Source of the DNA: Fibrobacterota bacterium
GTDB taxonomy: Bacteria; Fibrobacterota; Chitinivibrionia; Chitinivibrionales; Chitinispirillaceae
NCBI GenBank assembly: GCA_023436205.1
Contig: JAEZKC010000031.1
Span: 1-50,658 of the forward strand
Direction: 5' to 3'
Length of the DNA: 50,658 nucleotides
Shown here: positions 9,630 to 18,700 of the stretch, piece by piece
How the letters are laid out: every line of letters begins with the position of its first letter
How positions within the stretch are numbered: the stretch's first letter is position 1
Notes under the pieces: model-generated
The model's input: the letters and a program-made list of their open reading frames with translations, nothing else
Databases searched by the model: none
What the model was told of the DNA's origin: nothing
Translations under genes and position numbers: made by a program

Positions 9630-11294
9630 ATGTGCAACCCTGTAAAAGCACTTCTCTTTTCTTTACCGGTCCTCATGTTCTCAACAAGCATCCTTCAAGC
9701 AGCTGACCTAAATTCCAAACTGGCACTATTTGATGATAATTATGTAACGCTCTATGGAGATGAATTCGGCCGCGTAAACAGAATGGAGATGTACTATCCC
9801 CAGGATCTTACAGCTCAAACTCTTCCCGATTCAGTTATCCTGCAATGGCCCAGATCCGGAGATGAGTATAAAAGAAGAGCAGACAGAAACAATCTGACAC
9901 TGGATCCGAACAACCCCAGACATCTTACCGCCATCTTCCCGGATCCTTTTCCTGAAGGAATCACCGGGTTTACCGCAAGCGGATTAAATCTGGCTATTTC
10001 CTATTATACAGACCCTCTCACCCCTGGTTCTGAAACGCAAGCCAGTATTCTATCGGCAGTAGACAGTGTCGGCCCGCTAATCCTCACTGGAAAAGTTATA
10101 GAACGACTCTACCCGGGCCATGATACTATACTCATTACCACTTCTGAACCTCTCAAGGACGTTACTGTTCTGAATGGGTCTTCTGTTTTTCTTATCAAAG
10201 CAGTTACTGACGAGGTAATCCCTTTAGATATTGTCAACACAATCACCTATGGAGAATATTATAAACTGATTATCGAGGATCTGGGTGATAGTGCCCCGAA
10301 AAAGGGGGACCAGATCAGGTTCAATCCAGCCGGATCGGTGAAAGATGTTAACGGGGTTACTGTCCACCCACAGAACCGCCCGGTAACTCTTGAGCTTAGA
10401 GAGATAGTTCCCGATATCATAAATGCCTTTTACAGTGATGACAATGCAGATGGGATTGTTGAAAACGCCACTATTGTTTTTAATAAGAAAGTAAAACGGG
10501 AAGACCTTACTTTATTATTCACATGGAGTAATGCCAGATCAGAAGACATCGGCAGTTCCAGACTCAGCTATCCGGAGGGGGATTCCACACGGATCATTGT
10601 GGATCTCACTAATGCTTTTCCTACTATAGTGGTTCCCAAAACTGATGGTATTATGGTTGTCAATATATGGTTTCGCGGTTTCATAGATACCGAACAATCT
10701 TATGTAAACGACAAGGCGGCTCCGGTCTTAGTCAAAGCCAAACTTTATCCCAGTGACTATCTAACCATAGCCCAGAAAGATACACTGGCGATTACCTTCA
10801 GTGAACCACTACCCCAACCTTCCACTTCCGATATACATACACCTGTTTTCATCATTCAAAAAGGTATAATTTCTGCTCCAGAACTCAAATTTGTGAGTTT
10901 CCGTATTGAATCACAGAGCCAATACATTTATATATACGAAGTGGAAGATCTTAACATGAATCGTAACTTTACACTTCACGATTCCATTTACATTAAGCCA
11001 AACAGTGACATCGGTGATTACGAGGGCAACATTCAGAATAACCCTGACAACAGACGCATTCCGCTGAGCGTAAATAGTCAACTACCTGTAGTTAAAATCG
11101 AACCTGCCGGCTGTACGAAGTATCATCATACAATTTACAACATCAGCGGTCGTAAGGTGGGAGAAGTAGAAAATAGAGCAAAAATGTTTGGTCATGACCC
11201 GATCTTTAAAAGGTTTCCCAATGGAACCTATATGATTAAAACAGAAATCAATGGAAAGGATGCGGAGATAACGAGGAAAGTACTGAGGAGATAG
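9630..11294 (+). CDS. Secreted multi-domain Ig-like protein with T9SS-like tail
   Basis: This 554-residue protein has a signal peptide (cleavage near LQAAD, residue ~25) and several Ig/cadherin-like beta-sandwich segments with repeated phrases such as VDSVGPLIL, FNKKVKREDL and ITFSEPL. A calcium-loop-like segment (SDDNADGIVEN) resembles dockerin/EF-hand loops. The C-terminal ~65 residues (HTIYNISGRKVGEVEN ... NGTYMIKTEING) have the shape of a T9SS/Fibrobacter-type sorting tail. GGAG five bases before the ATG supports the start. It follows the propeller gene by 71 bases, probably in the same transcript. I recognise no enzymatic domain; adhesion or cell-surface structure is plausible. Confidence 0.7.
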   Translation: MCNPVKALLFSLPVLMFSTSILQAADLNSKLALFDDNYVTLYGDEFGRVNRMEMYYPQDLTAQTLPDSVILQWPRSGDEYKRRADRNNLTLDPNNPRHLTAIFPDPFPEGITGFTASGLNLAISYYTDPLTPGSETQASILSAVDSVGPLILTGKVIERLYPGHDTILITTSEPLKDVTVLNGSSVFLIKAVTDEVIPLDIVNTITYGEYYKLIIEDLGDSAPKKGDQIRFNPAGSVKDVNGVTVHPQNRPVTLELREIVPDIINAFYSDDNADGIVENATIVFNKKVKREDLTLLFTWSNARSEDIGSSRLSYPEGDSTRIIVDLTNAFPTIVVPKTDGIMVVNIWFRGFIDTEQSYVNDKAAPVLVKAKLYPSDYLTIAQKDTLAITFSEPLPQPSTSDIHTPVFIIQKGIISAPELKFVSFRIESQSQYIYIYEVEDLNMNRNFTLHDSIYIKPNSDIGDYEGNIQNNPDNRRIPLSVNSQLPVVKIEPAGCTKYHHTIYNISGRKVGEVENRAKMFGHDPIFKRFPNGTYMIKTEINGKDAEITRKVLRR

Positions 11295-11314
11295 CTCTTC
11301 ATAGCGGCATCGAT

Positions 11315-11352
11315 ATGAAGACATCAGCCAGTCGAGGCAGTGATGTCTTCAT
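11315..11352. other. Perfect 12-bp inverted repeat after the secreted-protein genes
   Basis: ATGAAGACATCA at 11315-11326 is repeated as its exact reverse complement TGATGTCTTCAT at 11341-11352, with a 14-base loop. It lies 20 bases after the stop of the preceding gene. No T run follows, so it is not a standard intrinsic terminator. It may still stabilise the 3' end of the mRNA or serve as a protein-binding site. Confidence 0.7.
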
Positions 11353-11622
11353 GAATTCCGAGGTAAAGTCGACACCGGCAATATCGTGAAACGATCCGCC
11401 AATTCTAAATATATCGTCTTGCCCAACAGTTTCGGTATGGAAAATTAGAGGTCAAACAGCATGCGTTGAACTGATAGCAAACCTAATTCGGCAAATTTCC
11501 CCCATCCTTTCGAAAATATAAGTATATTAGCACCGTACTAAACGGTCGAGATGTTTCAGTTCAGTGCCCGCCCACCATGCGCCACCTCATTGCAACACCC
11601 GCCATATAATCAAATTTTTCTT

Positions 11623-11636
11623 AGGAGTGCATTATT
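11623..11636 (+). promoter_or_regulatory. Ribosome binding site with AUU start codon
   Basis: AGGAG (11623-11627) lies six bases before an ATT codon at 11634. The in-frame codon at 11622-11624 is a TAG stop. Between that stop and the conserved Q-motif there is no ATG, GTG or TTG in frame. The ATT at 11634 therefore appears to be the initiation codon; another ATT at 11631 is too close to the AGGAG. AUU starts are rare and known from infC, where they allow autoregulation through IF3. A point mutation of ATG to ATT is the alternative. Confidence 0.6.
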
Positions 11637-12944
11637 TATTTCGCCGACCTATCCCTACACCCCTCTATCCTGCAGGCCATCACCGATGAGGGCTACCTGA
11701 CACCTACTCCCATCCAGGAACAGGCAATCCCCCCCATACTTAAAGGTAAAGATTTACTGGGAATCGCTCAGACCGGTACCGGGAAAACTGCCGCATTCGC
11801 GCTTCCCATACTGCACCGGCTTGCCTCCTCCAGACAGGGGCTCAGAAGTAAATCTACCCGCTGCCTGGTACTTGCGCCCACTCGCGAACTGGCTATACAA
11901 GTAGGAACCAGTTTTTCCAATTACGGGGCGTACCTTAAACTAAGTACAGCCTGCATTTACGGGGGAGTTTCCGACCTGCCGCAGAAAAAGGCGTTGGCAG
12001 GAGGTGTCGATATTTTAGTTGCCACCCCGGGACGTTTACTCGACCTTATCAATCAACGGACCCTCTCTCTTCAGTCGCTCGAGATATTCGTGCTCGATGA
12101 AGCAGACAGGATGCTTGACATGGGTTTTATTCATGACATCCGCAAAGTCGTAAAGCTGCTGCCGCCTGTCCGCCAGAATCTGTTTTTCTCCGCCACCATG
12201 CCTGATGACATTGCATCGCTTGCAGGGAGCATTCTCCACAGACCGGTGAGGGTTGAAGTCACCCCGGCATCAACACCCATTGAAGTTATCGATCAAGTGG
12301 TGTACTGTGCAGAAAAGAACGCCAAGCTCAAGCTGCTCACAGCACTTTTGAATGATAAGGAAGTCAGCAGGGCACTTGTTTTCACCCGCACCAAGCACGG
12401 CGCCAATCGGGTATGTGAGAGCCTTCTGAAAACGGGGATCAAAGCTGCAGCTATTCACGGCAACAAATCTCAGAACCGCCGCCAGGAGGCCTTGACCGGT
12501 TTTCAGGATGGTTCAGTGAGAGTGCTTGTGGCTACCGATATCGCCGCCAGGGGTATCGATGTGGAAAAGGTAAGCCACGTGTTCAACTACGATCTCCCGG
12601 AAGTGCCGGAAACCTATGTACACCGCATTGGCCGCACTGCCCGTGCAGGAGAGTCGGGAATTGCGATCAGTTTCTGTGCCGAGGAAGAGCGTAAGTATCT
12701 TAATGCCATTGACAAGCTGATTGTAAAGAAGATTCCACGCGGTGACACCAATTCAATCATAAAAGCGGCGGGAATCACAATTGAGAAAAACACTCCTGCA
12801 AGACAGCCCGGTTCCAGTCAGAAGGGGCTTCAGTGCGAAAGCGGGCGTAAAAGTGCAGGTAAGGAAAAGCCCTGGCGGTTTCAGGGGTTCGGCAAATCGA
12901 ATTCATCAGCACGGAAAAGAGAGGCCCGTAAGGAGAATTGTTGA
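11634..12944 (+). CDS. DEAD-box ATP-dependent RNA helicase (RhlE-like)
   Basis: The reading frame from the ATT at 11634 gives about 436 residues: Q motif (TPTPIQ, about residue 23), Walker A AQTGTGKT (45-52), PTREL, ATPGR, DEAD at about 155-158, SAT, ARGID and HRIGRTARAG. The tail is basic (RKSAGKEKPWR ... RKREARK), as in RhlE-type helicases that remodel RNA and ribosome-assembly intermediates. All motifs are intact and nothing else suggests decay. A start at 11994 would remove the Q and Walker A motifs and cannot be right. The likely start is AUU, as described for the preceding feature. It stands alone on the plus strand. Confidence 0.92.
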   Translation: MYFADLSLHPSILQAITDEGYLTPTPIQEQAIPPILKGKDLLGIAQTGTGKTAAFALPILHRLASSRQGLRSKSTRCLVLAPTRELAIQVGTSFSNYGAYLKLSTACIYGGVSDLPQKKALAGGVDILVATPGRLLDLINQRTLSLQSLEIFVLDEADRMLDMGFIHDIRKVVKLLPPVRQNLFFSATMPDDIASLAGSILHRPVRVEVTPASTPIEVIDQVVYCAEKNAKLKLLTALLNDKEVSRALVFTRTKHGANRVCESLLKTGIKAAAIHGNKSQNRRQEALTGFQDGSVRVLVATDIAARGIDVEKVSHVFNYDLPEVPETYVHRIGRTARAGESGIAISFCAEEERKYLNAIDKLIVKKIPRGDTNSIIKAAGITIEKNTPARQPGSSQKGLQCESGRKSAGKEKPWRFQGFGKSNSSARKREARKENC

Positions 12945-12994
12945 TTGTTGATTGATGATTGCGGATTGAAAGACCGGTATCGTTATACGATTGC

Positions 12995-13200
12995 CGCCTT
13001 GCTCCGCTCATACTAAGCGTAGGTCCGCCGGAGTCGAAGTATAATCTTATTATTAACGGCGAAGACGCCTCACAGGTCACCAGCACCCTCTCCCGCTCTG
13101 GAATATTATCGAAGATAGGCATCGGAGTTAACCGGTCACGAGGATTCCTACCCCAGGGAAGGAATCCCTGGGCTGGGAGACGCAACCCCTTCGGGGTAAG
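12995..13200 (-). repeat. GAAGACGCC-family dispersed repeat, copy 3 (full length)
   Basis: This is a nearly complete composite copy in reverse orientation. In plus-strand order it contains CCGCTCATACTAAGCGTAGG, GTCCGCCGGAGTCGAA, TTAACGGCGAAGACGCC, CAGGTCACCAGCACC, CTCCCGCTCTGG, GAAGATAGGCATCGGAG, CAGGGAAGGAATCCCTG and CCCCTTCGGGG. The last two are perfect small hairpins. The order of blocks matches the copies at 44155-44370 and 47780-47985. Confidence 0.85.
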
Positions 13201-13315
13201 GAAGTTTTCCTGCGAGTTCGATATATCTGCCGCTGTGACTTAGTCTCGGCAATCGAAAGCCGCCGGCCTTATCTCCCGCTTCGTAGTTTTTTTCAAAAGC
13301 ACACATCGGAGTCTG
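13201..13315 (-). repeat. Repeat-derived intergenic sequence
   Basis: Between the full repeat copy and the next gene lies sequence ending in CATCGGAGTCTGTCAATCAC, another partial repeat copy. Its last segment (CAGGGAAGGAATCCCTGG at 13336-13353) runs into the 3' end of the next minus-strand gene. No gene is visible. Confidence 0.5.
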
Positions 13316-13510
13316 TCAATCACGAGGGTTCACTCCAGGGAAGGAATCCCTGGACACAACTTTACCCAAGCCGCTGGCCACATGAGAGATTTGTGTTTTT
13401 GTGGTATAGTTATCGATAGTTTCCGCCTCAAAGATGCCTATCCCCGATTCCAGAATGACATCTGCAAAGGCGGATTCGATCTCCCGTATCAGTTCATTTC
13501 TGGTCTCCAT
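13316..13510 (-). pseudogene. Small DUF6714-like protein truncated by a repeat
   Basis: From the ATG at 13510 (GAGGG eight bases upstream), 64 codons are open. The N-terminal ~45 residues (NELIREIESAFADV ... GIGIFEAETIDNY) resemble DUF6714 proteins, which usually continue with a further conserved acidic segment. Here the last dozen codons (SRDSFPGVNPRD) are a direct translation of the dispersed repeat's hairpin region, and the stop lies inside the repeat. The gene has apparently lost its 3' part to a repeat junction. It follows the glycan-binding protein gene by 44 bases, so the two may be cotranscribed. The family assignment is from memory of the sequence pattern. Confidence 0.6.
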
Positions 13511-13554
13511 GAAAGCACCCTCTGTTCTGCGGGAAAAAATCCGACTCTCCATCC

Positions 13555-15117
13555 TCACCATAAAATCCTGATTGGATTTACAATATCCTTGCCCCTAACC
13601 TCATCGGACTTGACGGTCAATATATCCCTGAAAGCTGAAGTATTCTCCTTTTCCTCAACTATACTATCCGGTACTGATACACTTTTCGCCTCATGCATTT
13701 TGCCGAAAATTTTCAGATGAGCCACACTGGAATCCCCATCCATAAAGACCCAGTTTCCTTCTGCATCGACTCGAGTAAAGGTAGACGCGGGCTGAGACTG
13801 GTTCTCAGGCCTCATAGCCCTGGGATCTCGGATATCTCTGGCCTGTTCAGACCAGCGCTCTTCTCTGCAATAGCTAAAAGTGCTGTTGGACCGGATAATA
13901 AGATAACTTTCACCTCTTGTTTCAGTGCGATAAAAGTGGATCTTTCTATTCAGAATTTTCTGTAAAGGCTTACTTTTTATCTGCAGGTTCGTACGAACCT
14001 TTTTCTCCTCATAATCAGCCATTAATTTTAGAGGTACTGAATCGGAATAGAACAGAAGCTCGCTTAATACCAGGTCGCTATAGTGCTTACCGGGATAAAC
14101 GCTCTTCACTTTTACAACAAACTCCTTGGCTGTTAGTGGTTGCGGCAAAAAGAGCCATTGAGCACCGGAAGTGTCTTTTAATTGAAGAGACATCTGTTTG
14201 CTTTTACTCTCATCTACACCATCCCCGATAACAATTTCCTTAGCTCGGGCATTACTTTCGAAATGCTGATGAGACCTCTGAAACCCGTTCCAGCACTTGA
14301 TTCTGGTGATCTTGACCGGTGAATTAAAGGCAAACCTGACCCATTCTCCCATCCCGCTGTTTTCTGCGCCCTCCGCCCAGCCAAACTCCTTCCTTCCATC
14401 AACGAGATTGGCAGGATGATAACCAACTTGGGGCTCCAGTACCGACGAGGCAGATATCTGACAGTTGACAGTTCGCGGTGGAACCAGCACATAGGCATTT
14501 CCCCCACTGTAATTCCCTTTATCCTGTTGCATTTCGATTTCGTAATAATCCTCTATGCGGATTTCTGATACCGCGATGCATTTGTTTGTATCATTCAAAA
14601 GCTGGGAACCATTCTCATTTTTAAACATCCTGTTTTCCTGCGCATTATGGGCACCGAACTGGATATAGATGGATGTAATTTTCCTGTGGAGGCCATTTTT
14701 GACTTTGAGCTCCTCCCAGCTGTGCCACAGCTCTGTTCTGTTTTCCGACCTGACGCCATCCAGGAAAATAACTGAGTTTGCTCCCCTCTGGTGATGATGG
14801 TCAAGATTCAGGGCATATCTGATGTTAATATTTTTTATGCGGACAGGTTGTTTGAAGGTGATCATTATTCCCTCATCGGGGCGGGCCCCGAGCGGAGCCC
14901 GCCAGCAAGTGGAATCTTTACCGTCAATTGCATTGATCACGCTGTATTTATCAAGTGGCAGTGATGTATTGGTGGCGTAAATCTGTTCTATTTCTACTTT
15001 AGGGTACGATAGTACGTTGAAGCAGAATGCCAGAAGAAAAATTGCCATGAGCAGTGGTACGGTTTGCATGTGCTTCACAGTGTACTCCGGGTGAAGAGTG
15101 GAACGGAAATCAGTCAT
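13555..15117 (-). CDS. Secreted protein with two discoidin/NADase-type glycan-binding domains
   Basis: This 520-residue protein has a long n-region, a hydrophobic signal segment (about residues 20-37) and two similar beta-sandwich domains. The first (about 50-190) contains INAIDGKDSTCWRA and IKNINIRYA; the second (about 215-360) contains NLVDGRKEFGWAEG and ITRIKCWNGF. This pattern matches the discoidin-like glycan-binding domain seen with bacterial NADase-type proteins. The C-terminal ~150 residues are unassigned. AGGA nine bases upstream supports the ATG at 15117; an internal Met17 is an alternative. It probably binds surface or environmental glycans. The small DUF6714-like gene follows on the same strand. 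Confidence 0.75.
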   Translation of the reverse strand: MTDFRSTLHPEYTVKHMQTVPLLMAIFLLAFCFNVLSYPKVEIEQIYATNTSLPLDKYSVINAIDGKDSTCWRAPLGARPDEGIMITFKQPVRIKNINIRYALNLDHHHQRGANSVIFLDGVRSENRTELWHSWEELKVKNGLHRKITSIYIQFGAHNAQENRMFKNENGSQLLNDTNKCIAVSEIRIEDYYEIEMQQDKGNYSGGNAYVLVPPRTVNCQISASSVLEPQVGYHPANLVDGRKEFGWAEGAENSGMGEWVRFAFNSPVKITRIKCWNGFQRSHQHFESNARAKEIVIGDGVDESKSKQMSLQLKDTSGAQWLFLPQPLTAKEFVVKVKSVYPGKHYSDLVLSELLFYSDSVPLKLMADYEEKKVRTNLQIKSKPLQKILNRKIHFYRTETRGESYLIIRSNSTFSYCREERWSEQARDIRDPRAMRPENQSQPASTFTRVDAEGNWVFMDGDSSVAHLKIFGKMHEAKSVSVPDSIVEEKENTSAFRDILTVKSDEVRGKDIVNPIRILW

Positions 15118-15317
15118 GAATCGAAGCTTCCTGTTTTGAAAATAAGCTGGGAGGGCGGGAGGAACAACTATTTATCAGGGTAATAACTCTAAAGGCGATT
15201 CATTTAAGCAAATAACAAATTTCTTAAAGGTGGATTTTGCAGATCGAATAAGCATGTCCATGCTTTTGAAGTGCATGTTGGGCATGTACTACGCTGCGGG
15301 GCTCTGATGGCTGTCAT

Positions 15318-15428
15318 TCCTCGGGTTGCCCCAAACTCGTGATTGACAGACTCCGATGACTTTCTTCGATGGAATTTCAATGCGGGAGAGGGGGCCGGTG
15401 ATCTACAAGGCGTCTTCGCCGTTAACTG
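15318..15428 (+). repeat. GAAGACGCC-family dispersed repeat, copy 4
   Basis: This copy contains CGTGATTGACAGACTCCGAT, TTCTTCGATGGAAT, GCGGGAGAGGG, GGTGATCTACAAGGCG and TCTTCGCCGTTAAC in order. It ends about 20 bases before the inverted-repeat element upstream of the first C25 gene. Confidence 0.8.
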
Positions 15429-15450
15429 AAATGTTTCAAAACTAAACCCC

Positions 15451-15482
15451 TATGAAAAATGCATAATTATCCATTTTTCATA
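15451..15482 (+). promoter_or_regulatory. Candidate enhancer (UAS) for the sigma-54 activator, site 1
   Basis: TATGAAAAATG (15451-15461) and CATTTTTCATA (15472-15482) form a perfect 11-bp inverted repeat around CATAATTATC. The first 20 bases match a 20-base element at 28418-28437 in 17 positions, ending in the shared CATAATTAT. Each element lies upstream of a near-identical sigma-54 promoter. Enhancer-binding regulators typically bind such dyads 80-200 bp upstream. The role is inferred; the sequence match is direct. Confidence 0.6.
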
Positions 15483-15605
15483 ACTACCTCGCTCCCTTGA
15501 TTCCACCGGAATTACTCTGCTCGTTCTCTTCTTTCCCTATGAAATTTGCACACCCCTTTATTTTAAATAATCCTCCTCTCACAGCTCAATAGACCAGTTC
15601 ATATT

Positions 15606-15621
15606 TGGCAAACCTTTTGCA
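15606..15621 (+). promoter_or_regulatory. Sigma-54 (-24/-12) promoter of the first C25 gene
   Basis: TGGCAAACCTTTTGCA matches the consensus TGGCAC-N5-TTGCW with the strict GG-N10-GC spacing (GG 15607-15608, GC 15619-15620). With three flanking bases on each side it matches the promoter at 28595-28610 in all but two of 21 positions. Transcription would start near 15631, leaving about 138 untranslated bases. Confidence 0.8.
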
Positions 15622-15768
15622 TAAGTGAGGCAATTCATTCTTTTGATAATAAAGTTTTGACCAACTTTCACCATCTTCAAAAAGGATCCAGCATCAATCA
15701 GTTTTAACAAAGTACAGTTATAGCCCACAGATTCCACACTAACCTACATCTAAAAAGGAGTGCATCAC

Positions 15769-18700
15769 ATGAAGCGAACGCTCAAGATGCTATCAGGTTT
15801 CTCTATTGTCCTTTTGTGCTTCTCAGTTCTTCAGGTATCGGCAAAATCCTCCCTGAAAATGCCAAATCAGAAAATATCGGTGCAAAAGAAAAACGGAAAA
15901 GCTGTTTTCAAAGATCAATCACTCCATGGTGAGCCCGGGCAGCCCAACTTACCTCGCAACACCCTAACCTTTCTTCTTCCGGCACAGGCAGATATGAACA
16001 ATATCTCAGTTGTAATGGAAAACGTGCAGGAAAAGGAGCTTGACGGGAACTTTGAGGTAGAAGCCGCATTGCCACCCACGACAGCAGGCAAAGCGTTTTG
16101 GCCCAAAAACAGAAATATTGAAAACGGAAAAGATGTAGACGTGTACAGGCGCAATGCCTTTTTCCCGGCAAACCACGTTATCAAAGTAACACCGGGAAAA
16201 ATGCGTCAATACAAGGTTGTCCAGGTATCTGTAGCTCCGGTTCGCTACAACCCTGTTACCGGAAAATTAAAAATGATAACAGGCGGGCAGCTTTCTGTTT
16301 ACACGAAAAATGATCCGGCAACAAAAAACATGAGACCCGCTGCAAATAGCAGCCAATCATTCATCAAAAAACTACAATCTATCACAGTAAACTTCGACGA
16401 AGCCGCCTCGTCATACGGCATAACCAGCAGTTCGCAAAAATCACTTAGTCCAGCACAAGCACCCCTGACAGGTGAAACGTATGCAATTATCACTACAAGC
16501 GCGATCGTTTCACAATCTACACAGCTCCAGAATTTCATCGATTCCAAAACTTCCCGTGGATTCAATGTTCAGCTTATTGATGAAACAGTGTGGGGCGGAG
16601 GTATCGGGGATGCTGCAGCTGACAATCTTCGCTCATGGCTTCAGGCAAATTATCTTTCACGCAATATCAGTTACGTGCTGCTCATTGGTAACCCGAATCC
16701 ATCAAACGGTGATGTGCCAATGAAAATGGCCTGGCCGAATAATAATAGTACTGAACACAGAGAATGTCCCACCGATTTTTATTTTGCGGAACTTACCGGT
16801 GACTGGGACGTTGACAATGATGGTTTTTTCGGGGAATCCGATGATGATGTCGAAGCATTAGGTGGTCCCGACATGTTTTCGGAAATTTCGCTTGGCCGAA
16901 TTCCGTTCTATGGTATAATCAGCGATCTTGACCATATCCTTGCAAAAATAATTGCATATGAGAATGAACGATCCGACACATTCGATTGGCGTACCAATAC
17001 TCTTATTCCCTCAGAACCACTGGATCCCAATACCCCAGGCTATCATTTTGCGGAAGCCATTATAAAAGACATTCTGATTCCACAGGGATGGGGAAAATTC
17101 AGAATTTACGAAAAGAATTATGGTGTCAACCCTGAAATGACCCCCTGTTCGGAAGCAAGCACTTATCTTTGCTGGGTTAAAGGCACTTATGGCACTGTGA
17201 ACTGGAGCACACACGGAGGGCCGGAGAGTGCAGCAGATATCATGACTTCCAACATAGCATTGAAACTCAATGACAACTACCCGTCTATTGTCTTTCAGGG
17301 GAGTTGCGATAATGCGTTTCCTGAACATAGTAGAAACCTCTCCTACACCTTACTGAAAAATGGTGCAATCGCTGCTCTTGGTTCAACCCGAGCCTCCTGG
17401 TATGCCGGAGAGCAGTCACATTTTGTTAACACTCCAACAGATTTCGGAATGTCTTATGCCTTTTCAGAAAATGTTGTGAAAAAAGGAATGTTCGTTGGCG
17501 ATGCCCTGGGAGATCTTCGAGCAACCATTGACATGTCTGGTTGGTGGATGAACTGCATCGATTTTAATGTGTACGGAGACCCAGCTGTCGGTGTGTACAC
17601 CTCACCTGACAATTTTCTGCTGGTCAGTGATATCCCAGATCAGAAAATTTTCAATGGTGAGTCATTTAAAACGATCGATCTTGACAACCATGTTTTCAAT
17701 TCTAAATACGGTGATGATCAGGTAAGCTGGAGCGTTTCAGGAAACGCGTCACTGGACGTATCAATCAGCAACAACGTAGCTACAATCACTCCCGTTTCTT
17801 CAGGCTGGACAGGAAAAGAAACGATAGTATTCACAGCAACAAATCCGGAGGGAGTTTCCAAAAGTGATACAGCTGTATTTGAAATTGCAGGAACACAGAT
17901 GGTATATCTTAGTGATCTGAGCTGGACCAGTGCAACATGCGGCTATGGCACCATTCAACTGGATAGAAGCATCGACCGGAATCCAATTACTGTCGGCGGC
18001 ATCACCTATGAAAAAGGTATCGGCACTCATGCACAATCGGAAATAGTTTATCAGCTCAACGGAATGTATGATCTGTTCTCATGCGTAGTGGGTATTGATG
18101 ATGAAGCAGATGGAGCGGTACAATTCAAGGTTTACGGCGATACCAGTATTTTGTTTACAAGCAGGGTTTTGAATTATGGCGAATCAGTGAAATGTGAAGT
18201 ATCAGTACAGGGATTCAGCCAGCTGCGCCTCGTGGCAGAAGAAGGTCAAAGTAACTATAGCGATCATGCAGACTGGGCTGATGCAAAGCTTGTCTCTGGA
18301 ATCACTACACCCTCCAAAACAATTGAAGTACGGGTTACACCACACAGTGTACAAGGTTGCACAGAACCAGCATGGGATCCCAATAAAATCTACAACACCG
18401 ACAGCATTTGCTCTCATAACGGTCATCTATGGCGGGCACAGTGGTGGAGCCAGAATCAGGAACCCGGAACTACGGGTCAGTACGGTGTCTGGGTGAATTT
18501 GGGAGAATGTCCCGACCAGCAGACATTCTATTATGGTATGGTAAGCCCCAGTGGTTTAGTCCGGGTTGATTACACAGGTAATGTAACCATCAATTCATTA
18601 CCGGATTCCGGTTATGTTATGACGGATTTATCAATCGACGGGCAGAGTGTCTCTCCTGAGTACTGGAATAATGGTTACTATATCTTCACCAATGTGACCG

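Noticed and set aside
11994..12944. Helicase starting at 11994
   Set aside because: The frame stays open upstream to a stop at 11622-11624 and the Q motif and Walker A lie there, so the gene is full length with an unusual start and not truncated.
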